17,301 nt of DNA from Bacteroidales bacterium (lineage in GTDB: Bacteria > Bacteroidota > Bacteroidia > Bacteroidales > ML635J-15): positions 1 through 17,301 of the forward strand of contig JAQVGK010000012.1 in assembly GCA_028696755.1 (NCBI GenBank), in the 5' to 3' direction. Shown here in pieces: positions 6,557-14,572 of the stretch. The notes beneath the pieces were generated by a model that was given only the letters and a program-made list of their open reading frames with translations, did no database searches and was not told the origin of the DNA. Numbering within the stretch: the stretch's first letter is position 1; each line of letters begins with the position of its first letter. Made by a program: the position numbers and the translations under genes.

Positions 6557-7377
6557 TGAACTATATTGAAGTTAAAGTAGTTTTACCCGAAGAAAAAGAG
6601 GCTCTTAGCGAAATTCTTATCGCTTTTATGGCCGAGCAGGGTTTCGAAAGTTTCTCCGAAGAGCGGGGTATTCTTCTAGCATATATTACCGAAGATCTTT
6701 ACGATCCAGATTCTACAGGTATGCTCATGAATGCATATCAGGTTAAGTTCGAAACAAAAATAATCGCACAGCAAAACTGGAATGAAGAGTGGGAAAAGAA
6801 TTTTGATCCAACAGTGGTCGAAAATCTGCTCGCGATAAAAGCGCCTTTTCACCATCAGGACTTTAATACCACACACACTATTATTATTGAACCTAAAATG
6901 TCGTTTGGCACTGGTCATCATGCCACAACCTGGATGATGTGCAAACTTATGGCGGATTTCGACTTTGCCGAAGCTTCTGTTCTCGATTATGGCTGTGGAA
7001 CTGGAATTCTGGCTATTTATGCTGGAATGTTAGGCGCTTCAGATATTATTGCTATTGATATAGACGAATGGGCTTATGAAAACACCATAGAAAATGCTGA
7101 AAGAAACAATGTTTCGGGAATTACAGCTATACGAGGCGACATCAACTCTGTTCCGGAGCGAAAATATGATTTTATTTTTGCAAACATCAACCTTAATGTC
7201 CTAAAAAAAGACATTCCTTTTCTTGCATCATGTATGAATAAAGGTTCAATCATCTTCTTTAGTGGTTTCTTAAACAACGAACTCCCTCAAATCGAAAAAG
7301 TTTGTGCCGACAATGGTTTGTTTTTTGTAAAAGACCTGCAAAAAGATAACTGGACTGCCTGTATATTTAAAAAGTAG
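6556..7377 (+). CDS. prmA: Ribosomal protein L11 methyltransferase
   Basis: A 273-residue cytoplasmic SAM-dependent enzyme that methylates ribosomal protein L11. The N-terminal 85 residues match the substrate-recognition domain of PrmA, ending in 'NWNEEWEKNFDP'. The linker motif 'KMSFGTGHHATT' (114-125) and SAM motif I 'VLDYGCGTGILAIYAGMLGA' (142-161) are diagnostic, with the acidic end of motif II at 'AIDIDEWA' and 'FIFANINLNVL' (207-216) as the active-site loop. The start ATG overlaps the tpiA stop by one base. Stop is TAG. Length is slightly below the E. coli protein, as usual in Bacteroidota. The next gene follows after four bases. Confidence 0.95.
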   Translation: MNYIEVKVVLPEEKEALSEILIAFMAEQGFESFSEERGILLAYITEDLYDPDSTGMLMNAYQVKFETKIIAQQNWNEEWEKNFDPTVVENLLAIKAPFHHQDFNTTHTIIIEPKMSFGTGHHATTWMMCKLMADFDFAEASVLDYGCGTGILAIYAGMLGASDIIAIDIDEWAYENTIENAERNNVSGITAIRGDINSVPERKYDFIFANINLNVLKKDIPFLASCMNKGSIIFFSGFLNNELPQIEKVCADNGLFFVKDLQKDNWTACIFKK

Positions 7378-7381
7378 AAAA

Positions 7382-10300
7382 ATGAAAAAACTAATCGCAC
7401 TTTCGATATTTGCATTTTCAACATTTTGTTTGATGGCACAGGTTTTCCCTGTAGAACCCGACAAGTTTATTAAATCATTTAATCAGGAGCTTGGATATAC
7501 TGGCGAAGTAAGAACTGGAGCCAAAAGCATGTCGAAAGAGTTTACCGAATTTTGGGAAACCGATAGTTTAACTCTTGATGAAAAAAAATCTTTTATTGAA
7601 ACTGCAAACCTTATGGCATCTAAGGGATGTAAGGGCTATCCCGATTTTGTATGTTTGGCCGACAATGTTTTGTGGTTTAATCGCAAAGGGTATGATCGTG
7701 GTCAATACGACATTTACGAAAAAGGTATTACAGACATTTTAAATGATGGAAAACGCCCAAAGCTCAGCGATTTATCGGATTATCTGCTAAATATGAATGC
7801 CTTGTTATCTAAAAACATTATCAATAAAGGAGCTCGCACATACTGGAAGGCCGAGAACAATTCGTTTCTGCTAAAATACGATAGAGGTATTAAAATCGTA
7901 TTCGACAACATCAACCTCATTGGTTATCAAGGTGTTGACAGTTTAAAAATTTATAAAACCGATGGGGAATATTATCCGTTAAAAAGCTCCTGGAAAGGCA
8001 AGGGAGGTATTGTTGGCTGGGAACGTGTTGGCTATGGTCTCGACAGCATTCAGGCAAAACTGCAAAATTATGAAATTGATATGCGTAATATTTCGCTATC
8101 TGCCGATTCTGTAACATTTGAGAACACAATATTCTTCAAAAAACCAATGCTCGGCAAACTTATGGATAAAGCCGGCAATCTCGATAATCCTTCAAAATCA
8201 GACTATCCGAAATTTACATCATACAACCAGCATTTCGAACTAAAAGACATTGTTCCGGGTGTAGATTATGAGGGAGGGTTCTCTGTTCAGGGTCGAAGCT
8301 TTATAGGCTCGGGAACAAAAACAGAGCTTGCACAAATTAGAATTGTAAAATCAGACAGTATAAGTTTTACAGCTTATTCACAGGCTTTTTACATAGATAG
8401 CCGACTTATTGTTACGGACAATTGCGCAATTGTTCTTAGGATGAATGAAGATTCAATTTACCACCCTCATTTACAATTAAAATTCCACAATCAGTTACGC
8501 TTACTCGAACTTATCAGAACAAAGGATGATATGTCGAAAGTACACTATACCAACTCTTACCACAAAATCAATATGGATTTTACCTGGATGCGCTGGTTTA
8601 TCGACAAATATAAAATTGAGTTCTCGATGATTAAAACTCCTGGCGTTCCAAACGAGGCAATGTTCGAATCGTCGGATTATTATAGACTTGATCGTTACCG
8701 AGAAATTCAGAAACGCGATCCGCAACATCCTCTAGCGGTAGTAACTAACTTTGTTGCTGCTTGGGCTGGTTATCCAGAATTCTATCTAAACGAACTTGCT
8801 CAGTTTATGGGATACAGTCCGCAACAAGTTGTGCAAATGGTTTTCGACCTTGCATACAGGGGATTTTTATCATACGATGCCGAAACACAGTTTATTAGGG
8901 TTTATCCCGAAGCTTGGAATTTTCTGGAGTACCACAAAAAAACTAAAGATTCTGATGTAATTCAATTTTACAGCAAAACTAAAGAAGAAGAGCCAAATGC
9001 CGAGTTAAGCCTAATTAATTTCGATTTAAAGATAGCTGGAATCCCTTCTATTCACTTGTCCGACTCTCAAAACGTTAAGGTGTATCCGATAGATCAGAGA
9101 ATTGTTCTACAAAAAAACAGAACGTTTACATTTAACGGTACAATTCAGGCCGGGCAATTTTACTACTATGGAAGCAACTTTAAATTTGATTACAATCGTT
9201 TCATGATTGAGTTAACACAATGTGATTCGATGAAAATGGTTGCCGAAACAGATTATATGGATTCAGAAGGTAAATACAAACCTGCTATTGTAAGAAATAA
9301 GCTTGAACAGATTAATGGAGAGTTTTATATTGACGAACCAATGAATAAATCAGGAAAATCAGATTTTGCCGAATATCCAAAGTTTATTTCAAAGAATAAA
9401 ACATACGTTTATTACGACCGACCAGATGTTTACAATGGAATTTACAAAAGAAATGAATTTTACTTCGAGGTCGATCCGTTTGAGCTAGATAGTATTCAAG
9501 GTTACTCGCGCGAAAACCTACATTTCGAAGGCACCTTGTATTCGGCTGGGATTTTCCCTCCAATTAAAGAAACTTTGGTTTTAAGAAAAAGTGATTTCAG
9601 TCTTGGCTTTAATACTAAAACTGGACCGCTTGGACTGCCGTTATATGGTGGCAAAGCTACGTATTGGCACGAAATTGACTTAAGCAATGAGGGTTTGCGT
9701 GGTAGCGGCAAAATTGATTACCTAACATCAACAATGAATCCAGATTATTTGATTTTCTTCCCCGAATACATGGATGGACACACCGATAACTTTGAAATCA
9801 AAAAGCAGTCGGCACCAATTGAATACCCATCTGTAAAAGGAGGAGACAATACTCTTAGGTGGAATGTTGAAGAAGATGAATTTCTTGTTAAGATGGACAC
9901 TACTAAATTCCAAATGTATGACGGGCAAGGCACACTTGATGGCGACTTAAATCTTACAACACATGGTTTGGAAGGAACAGGTGCTTTGATTATTGAGAAA
10001 GCCAAAATATCTTCAAATCAGTTTAGATTTAGTAAAGATGTAGTTGATGCTGACACTGCAAATTTCGACTTATTTACAATTAATGTTTTAAACACTGATT
10101 TTGAATCAGACAATGTCAAAGCACATATCGATTTTATTGAGAGAAAAGGCGTTTTCCGAACCAATGGTGAAAAAACAATCTGGACTTTTCCAAAAAACAA
10201 GTACATAAGCGAAATGAACGAAATGACTTGGTTTATGGACAAAGAAGAGCTGGCAATCAGTGCTGATATGGATGTTCTGGAAAAAATTGAAGCGGCTGGT

Positions 10301-11884
10301 GATGACATAAGTCCTAACGAATGGGAAGATTTGTTCCTCGAAGGCCCAAAGTTTACTTCGATTCACCCACGTCAAGATTCTCTAAGCTTTGTTGCTCCTA
10401 GAGCTCGATATAATTATAAAGAGCATATTATCTATGCCGAAGGTGTTAAGTTTGTAAAAGTTGCCGATGCTACGATATATACTGATGATGGAAACATCAC
10501 AATCGAAAAAGATGCGGTTATGCAACCAATACAAAACGCAAAAATTGTAGCGAATTCTACAACTCGTTATCACACCATTTATAATGCGGTAGTTAGCATC
10601 TATGGCAAAAAGAGTTATACAGCCTATGGCGACTATGATTATCTTAATAGTACAAAACAACCTCAGACAATTCACATGAATAAAGTAGCTGTTGATGCAT
10701 CTGGTCAAACCTATGCAACTGGTAAGGTAATTGAACCCGATAATTTTACTATTAGTCCATATTTTAGGTTCCAAGGAGATATTAATCTTTTTGCAAATAA
10801 CCCCGAACTCGAGTTTAACGGAGCTGCTAAAACCATTACCGACTGTGATACTACATCTTACAGTTGGGTAAAGTTTAAATCATTCCTTGATCCCGAAGAT
10901 GTTTTTATTCCAATAGATTCACTCCCATTTAACATCAATAATTCTAGATTGTCATCTGGATTGGTACTTTCGAATGCGAACAAAGTATATCCTGCGTTCT
11001 TAGCCAGAAAAACAAATCAATATGATCAAGAATTATTTACTGCACATGGATATTTGCATTACGATATGGAAGAGGGCAAATATATTATTGCATCCAAAGA
11101 TAAGATTGCTGAACCATCATTACCTGGCAACCTAATTAGGATTCATAAAAACATCTGCAATGTATATGGCGAAGGAAAATTTGAATTCAGCAAGGACTTT
11201 GGACTGTTTAAACCTAATGCTATCGGTAATTTTATGTACTATCCAGATACCGATACTACAGAAATTAATGTTACAATGATTATGGATGCTTATTTTAACG
11301 ATGGTGCGCAAAAACTTATGGCCGAAAGACTTAACAGTACAGGCGGTCTTACTGGATTGGATATGCGTGACGAAGTTTTTGAAAAAGCATTAGTCGAATT
11401 CCTCGGCACTAAAAAAGCGGACGAATGGTTCTCAAATCAAAGTCTAGGAAACTTTAATAAATTCCCGAAAGAGCTTGAAAACAAAATGATTTTTACCGAT
11501 TTACGTTTTGTTTGGCATCATTCGCTTTCTTCATTTGTTCACTATGGTCCAATAGGAATCTCAAATTTAGGAAAAGAACAGGTTAACAAATATGTTTTTG
11601 GCTTTATTAAAATCGAAAAATCGCGTCGTGGTGACGTGTTCGAAATGCTACTCGAACCTAATGCCACAACATGGTATTATATAAAATACAGTGCAGGAAC
11701 TTTCAGCATTATCTCTTCGGACGAAAACTTCAACCAAGTGGTTTATGACACAAAACCTGGCCAACGCGAAAAAACCGAAAATGGAGTGTTTTACCAGTAC
11801 GGTCTTGGAAGCTCTACTTACATGAAGCGTTTTAGAAAAGATATGTACACTTTCTTTAAAATCGATGAAGATATTGATGAATAA
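7382..11884 (+). CDS. Very large exported protein of unknown function (1500 residues)
   Basis: I do not recognise a named family. Residues 1-20 form a type I signal peptide ('MKKLIALSIFAFSTFCLMAQ', cleavage likely after AQ). The mature chain has no membrane segment and no lipobox, and I see no T9SS C-terminal sorting domain. After a helical N-terminal part (about 25-150), nearly everything is beta-rich with many 'G-x-G-x-hydrophobic' strands. Residues 764-805 and 856-897 are recognisably similar ('DLSNEGLRGSGKI' versus 'NLTTHGLEGTGAL'), so the protein contains internal repeats. Residues about 448-520 are instead alpha-helical and winged-helix-like. About 1300-1365 is also helical. The gene sits four bases after prmA and overlaps the start of the GWxTD lipoprotein gene, suggesting joint expression. 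A periplasmic or outer-membrane-associated scaffold, possibly an elongated beta-bridge, is speculation. Confidence 0.85.
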   Translation: MKKLIALSIFAFSTFCLMAQVFPVEPDKFIKSFNQELGYTGEVRTGAKSMSKEFTEFWETDSLTLDEKKSFIETANLMASKGCKGYPDFVCLADNVLWFNRKGYDRGQYDIYEKGITDILNDGKRPKLSDLSDYLLNMNALLSKNIINKGARTYWKAENNSFLLKYDRGIKIVFDNINLIGYQGVDSLKIYKTDGEYYPLKSSWKGKGGIVGWERVGYGLDSIQAKLQNYEIDMRNISLSADSVTFENTIFFKKPMLGKLMDKAGNLDNPSKSDYPKFTSYNQHFELKDIVPGVDYEGGFSVQGRSFIGSGTKTELAQIRIVKSDSISFTAYSQAFYIDSRLIVTDNCAIVLRMNEDSIYHPHLQLKFHNQLRLLELIRTKDDMSKVHYTNSYHKINMDFTWMRWFIDKYKIEFSMIKTPGVPNEAMFESSDYYRLDRYREIQKRDPQHPLAVVTNFVAAWAGYPEFYLNELAQFMGYSPQQVVQMVFDLAYRGFLSYDAETQFIRVYPEAWNFLEYHKKTKDSDVIQFYSKTKEEEPNAELSLINFDLKIAGIPSIHLSDSQNVKVYPIDQRIVLQKNRTFTFNGTIQAGQFYYYGSNFKFDYNRFMIELTQCDSMKMVAETDYMDSEGKYKPAIVRNKLEQINGEFYIDEPMNKSGKSDFAEYPKFISKNKTYVYYDRPDVYNGIYKRNEFYFEVDPFELDSIQGYSRENLHFEGTLYSAGIFPPIKETLVLRKSDFSLGFNTKTGPLGLPLYGGKATYWHEIDLSNEGLRGSGKIDYLTSTMNPDYLIFFPEYMDGHTDNFEIKKQSAPIEYPSVKGGDNTLRWNVEEDEFLVKMDTTKFQMYDGQGTLDGDLNLTTHGLEGTGALIIEKAKISSNQFRFSKDVVDADTANFDLFTINVLNTDFESDNVKAHIDFIERKGVFRTNGEKTIWTFPKNKYISEMNEMTWFMDKEELAISADMDVLEKIEAAGDDISPNEWEDLFLEGPKFTSIHPRQDSLSFVAPRARYNYKEHIIYAEGVKFVKVADATIYTDDGNITIEKDAVMQPIQNAKIVANSTTRYHTIYNAVVSIYGKKSYTAYGDYDYLNSTKQPQTIHMNKVAVDASGQTYATGKVIEPDNFTISPYFRFQGDINLFANNPELEFNGAAKTITDCDTTSYSWVKFKSFLDPEDVFIPIDSLPFNINNSRLSSGLVLSNANKVYPAFLARKTNQYDQELFTAHGYLHYDMEEGKYIIASKDKIAEPSLPGNLIRIHKNICNVYGEGKFEFSKDFGLFKPNAIGNFMYYPDTDTTEINVTMIMDAYFNDGAQKLMAERLNSTGGLTGLDMRDEVFEKALVEFLGTKKADEWFSNQSLGNFNKFPKELENKMIFTDLRFVWHHSLSSFVHYGPIGISNLGKEQVNKYVFGFIKIEKSRRGDVFEMLLEPNATTWYYIKYSAGTFSIISSDENFNQVVYDTKPGQREKTENGVFYQYGLGSSTYMKRFRKDMYTFFKIDEDIDE

Positions 11885-13154
11885 GCTTTTAATTTACATA
11901 TCGATTTTAATTCTAAGTCTGTTTACTTTTGGCTGTGTAACTACACAGCCAACAACAACAGCGACAACAAGTGCTCCGTCGTATAAATATAATTTCGCAT
12001 CTCTTTATAATCCCGCAGCATCCGATTTACATCCCGAAATAAGAATCAATATTAAATCGGGAAAAGAAGCCTTGATCTTTTACAAAATCCCAATGTCGGA
12101 ATTGAGGGCTTTAAATAATGATCCGCTTGCCACCGAGACTAAATTGATGATTAAATACGTTATTCGCAACCCTGCCGACTTCTCGGTAGCAGATAGTGGA
12201 AGCATGGTTCAAATGATTAATCTGAAGGAAAAAAATGAGTATTTCCATTCTTATTTCACTGTAAAAATTCCAGAGCAGGTTAACAGTAAAATAGTTGTTC
12301 GTTTATATGGCGAAAAACCAAATTCGGGTAAAAGGTTACTAGCCGACATTAATACAGATAAATCAGCTGGGCAGCAATATATACCAGAAATTACAGATAG
12401 CGATGAGATTTTATTTGGAAATTATGTGAGCAATGACAAAGCCTATCGGTTTAAAACCAACAATAACGTAAATCTTAAAATTGATTATTATAGTTTTTCG
12501 GAATACGTTAATGTTCCGCCATATTATTTAACAACTTATCAGGCACCAGTAAAATTACCCGACTCTACTTTTCGCTACTTAGCTGGCGATACCATAAGGT
12601 TTAAACATGAAGGAATGTATGTGCTGCGAAACACTGACCAAACTAGTGGGGGTTTGTGTTTAATAAATTGTGGGCCATACTATCCAATGATTAAAACTGT
12701 TTCGGATATGCTGGAACCAATTAAACTTCTTGCCGGAAACAAAGAGTATAACGAAATTAAAAATGCCGAAAATTTAAAAACAGCTATCGATAAGTTTTGG
12801 TTTTCAAAATCTGAAAATCAAAAGTTTGCCAAAGAGCAAATCAGGGTTTTCTACAATAGAGTAGCTCTTGCTAATAAACTATTTATCGAGGATAAAGAAG
12901 GCTGGAAAACAGATAGGGGAATGATTTACATTATGCTGGGACCACCATCTATCGTAAACATTAATGCTACAGGCGAAGAATGGTTTTATGGTGAAAATCC
13001 TGATGTTGCCGGAATCTTGTTCATCTTTGACAAGTTTAACAACCCATATTGCGGAACCGTCACGGCTCTGAGGCGAGACACTAATTACCAATCGGTATGG
13101 GCACAAGCTTTACAAACATGGAAAAGTGGAAGAGTGTTTTCGATAACTAATTAA
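11877..13154 (+). CDS. GWxTD-domain lipoprotein
   Basis: I take the ATG at 11877 as the start rather than the in-frame ATG at 11865. It gives a 425-residue protein that opens directly with a lipoprotein signal (basic MNK, hydrophobic stretch, then FTFGC with Cys20 as the lipidated residue). A Thr-rich linker follows. The middle (about 50-270) is beta-rich and may be one or two Ig-like domains. The C-terminal part holds the family motif GWKTD at 342-346, followed by 'RGMIYIMLGPP' and 'EEWFYGENP', as in the GWxTD domain described in Bacteroidota and related phyla. Its function is not established. The start overlaps the end of the preceding 1500-residue gene by 8 bp, so translational coupling is likely. 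The lipobox is weak at -3 (Thr), but lipidation is still the best reading. The protein should face the periplasm or the cell surface. Confidence 0.88.
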   Translation: MNKLLIYISILILSLFTFGCVTTQPTTTATTSAPSYKYNFASLYNPAASDLHPEIRINIKSGKEALIFYKIPMSELRALNNDPLATETKLMIKYVIRNPADFSVADSGSMVQMINLKEKNEYFHSYFTVKIPEQVNSKIVVRLYGEKPNSGKRLLADINTDKSAGQQYIPEITDSDEILFGNYVSNDKAYRFKTNNNVNLKIDYYSFSEYVNVPPYYLTTYQAPVKLPDSTFRYLAGDTIRFKHEGMYVLRNTDQTSGGLCLINCGPYYPMIKTVSDMLEPIKLLAGNKEYNEIKNAENLKTAIDKFWFSKSENQKFAKEQIRVFYNRVALANKLFIEDKEGWKTDRGMIYIMLGPPSIVNINATGEEWFYGENPDVAGILFIFDKFNNPYCGTVTALRRDTNYQSVWAQALQTWKSGRVFSITN

Positions 13155-13203
13155 TACTAAGAGTTTAACCTAAGCCGACAAAACAAAAAAATAAAACAAA
13201 ATA

Positions 13204-13935
13204 ATGGAGAATTACATATTTGGTCTAAGACCAGTATTAGAAGCTATTAAAGCAGGAAAAGAAATAGATAAAATTATGGTTCGTAATAGCCTGAGTGGCG
13301 AACTGGCAACCGAAACTCTTACCGAAATCCGTAAAAAAGATATTCAAATTCAATACGTTCCACAAGAGCGTCTCGATAAAGTATGTAAACTTAATCATCA
13401 GGGAATAATTGCCTTTGTTTCGCCTGTTACATATAAAAATCTGGAAGAAACTATTAATTCTTGCATCGAAAATGGCAAAACACCTTTAATTGTTATTCTT
13501 GACGGAATTACTGATGTGCGAAATTTTGGCGCAATAGCTCGCACTTGCGAATGCGCAGGTGCTGATGCCATTGTAATACCATCTTCGGGAAGCGTGAGAA
13601 TAACTGAAGACGCAATAAAAACATCGGCAGGCGCTCTTTACAATATCCCAGTTTGTAAAGAAAATAATCTTGTCGACACAATTTTGCTCCTTAATCAGAT
13701 GGAAATAGAAGTTATCTCTATAACCGAAAAAGCCGAAAGATTGATTTATGAACTTGACCTTACAGGACCGTGTGCACTTATATTGGGAGCTGAGGATAAA
13801 GGCATCTCGCAGACTTTGATTAAACGCTCCGATAAAAAAGCAAAAATACCAATGAACGGAAAAACCGAATCACTTAACGTGTCGGTTTCGGCCGCATTGG
13901 CAGTTTACGAAGCTGTTAGACAGAGAGGATTATAA
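13204..13935 (+). CDS. rlmB: TrmH/SpoU-family 23S rRNA 2'-O-methyltransferase, RlmB type
   Basis: A 243-residue SPOUT-class methyltransferase. The N-terminal substrate-binding domain opens with 'YIFGLRPVLEAI' and ends near residue 80. The three SpoU motifs follow: 'DVRNFGAIARTCE' (104-116, with the catalytic Asn and Arg), 'LILGAEDKGIS' (192-202) and 'IPMNGKTESLNVSVSAA' (215-231), which form the knotted SAM site. RlmB in E. coli modifies G2251 of 23S rRNA. A related member with another RNA target cannot be excluded, but the N-terminal domain favours RlmB. It is the last gene of the cluster, 49 bp after the GWxTD gene, a neighbour pair I recall from other Bacteroidales. Its TAA is separated by one base from the stop codon of the convergent peroxidase gene. 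Confidence 0.93.
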   Translation: MENYIFGLRPVLEAIKAGKEIDKIMVRNSLSGELATETLTEIRKKDIQIQYVPQERLDKVCKLNHQGIIAFVSPVTYKNLEETINSCIENGKTPLIVILDGITDVRNFGAIARTCECAGADAIVIPSSGSVRITEDAIKTSAGALYNIPVCKENNLVDTILLLNQMEIEVISITEKAERLIYELDLTGPCALILGAEDKGISQTLIKRSDKKAKIPMNGKTESLNVSVSAALAVYEAVRQRGL

Positions 13936-13936
13936 A

Positions 13937-14509
13937 CTATTTTCCTTCTATCCAATTAATTATTTCTTCATCCATTGGCTCTGTTTTAGTACCAATTACC
14001 TTTACCAAATACCCATTTTCGTCAATAAGGTATTTTTGAAAATTCCATCCAACATTTGAGGATTCAACGCCATTCAATTTCTTATCCGTTAAAAATTTGT
14101 ACACTGGCGTTTTCTTCTTGCCTGTAACTACAACTTTCGACATCATAGGAAAAGTTACTCCATAATTAACAGAGCAGAATTGTAATATTTCCTCATCAGT
14201 TCCTGGATCTTGATTCATAAAATCATTAGATGGAAAACCAATAATTACAAAATTTTGATCTTTATACTTTTCGTATAACTCCTGTAAGCCCTCAAATTGC
14301 TTAGTGTAGCCACAGCGGGAAGCTGTGTTAACAATCATCACCTTCTTGCCCTTTAGTTGAGAAAAGTCAAAATCTTCACCATTGATATCTTTTACAATGT
14401 ATTTATGAATTGATTTAGGACTCATATCATCTCCTTTCTTTTCCGATTTTTGACCAAATAAAGTCAAGGAAAGCGGAATCATAAATGACATTAAAAATAT
14501 TTTCTTCAT
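13937..14509 (-). CDS. Secreted glutathione-peroxidase-like thiol peroxidase
   Basis: A 190-residue GPx-family protein with a signal peptide (about 1-20, ending LFGQ), so probably periplasmic. The catalytic set is complete: Cys66 in 'NTASRCGYTKQFEGLQ' (Cys in place of selenocysteine), Gln100 in 'FPSNDFMNQDPG', and Trp155 and Asn156 in 'GWNFQKYLID'. Cys112 in 'QFCSVNYGVTFP' matches the resolving cysteine of yeast Gpx3-type enzymes, which are reduced by thioredoxin rather than glutathione. The family's 'FPCNQF' is 'FPSNDF' here, so that non-essential Cys is lost. It presumably reduces H2O2 or lipid peroxides in the envelope; the reductant there is unknown. It is 63 bp downstream of the histidine kinase gene on the same strand and may be co-transcribed. 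Confidence 0.93.
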   Translation of the reverse strand: MKKIFLMSFMIPLSLTLFGQKSEKKGDDMSPKSIHKYIVKDINGEDFDFSQLKGKKVMIVNTASRCGYTKQFEGLQELYEKYKDQNFVIIGFPSNDFMNQDPGTDEEILQFCSVNYGVTFPMMSKVVVTGKKKTPVYKFLTDKKLNGVESSNVGWNFQKYLIDENGYLVKVIGTKTEPMDEEIINWIEGK

Positions 14510-14526
14510 AATTCTAAGTTTAAGTA

Positions 14527-14559
14527 TTTACACGTTTATTTTGGATAATAAACCGTAAA
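14527..14559 (-). other. Hairpin between the histidine kinase and peroxidase genes
   Basis: Inner arms 14534-14540 (GTTTATT) and 14547-14553 (AATAAAC) pair perfectly around a 6-base loop. Outer arms 14527-14531 (TTTAC) and 14555-14559 (GTAAA) extend the stem across a small internal loop. It could weakly terminate the kinase transcript or lie in the leader of the peroxidase mRNA. There is no U-run on the downstream (left) side, so neither role is firm. Confidence 0.35.
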
Positions 14560-14572
14560 ACCTAATCTTTGT

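Noticed and set aside
10382..10774. 130-residue open frame on the opposite strand of the 1500-residue gene
   Set aside because: It is antisense to a well-supported coding frame, has no recognisable domain, and its composition (Ile, Cys, Asn rich) is typical of a shadow frame.
11400..11884. Type IX secretion sorting domain at the C-terminus of the giant protein
   Set aside because: The last residues lack the beta-sandwich motif pattern and the terminal Lys/basic end of known sorting domains; the end is acidic (EDIDE).
13937..14509. Selenocysteine enzyme
   Set aside because: The active-site codon is Cys (residue 66), there is no in-frame TGA, and the tetrad is complete in the Cys form.
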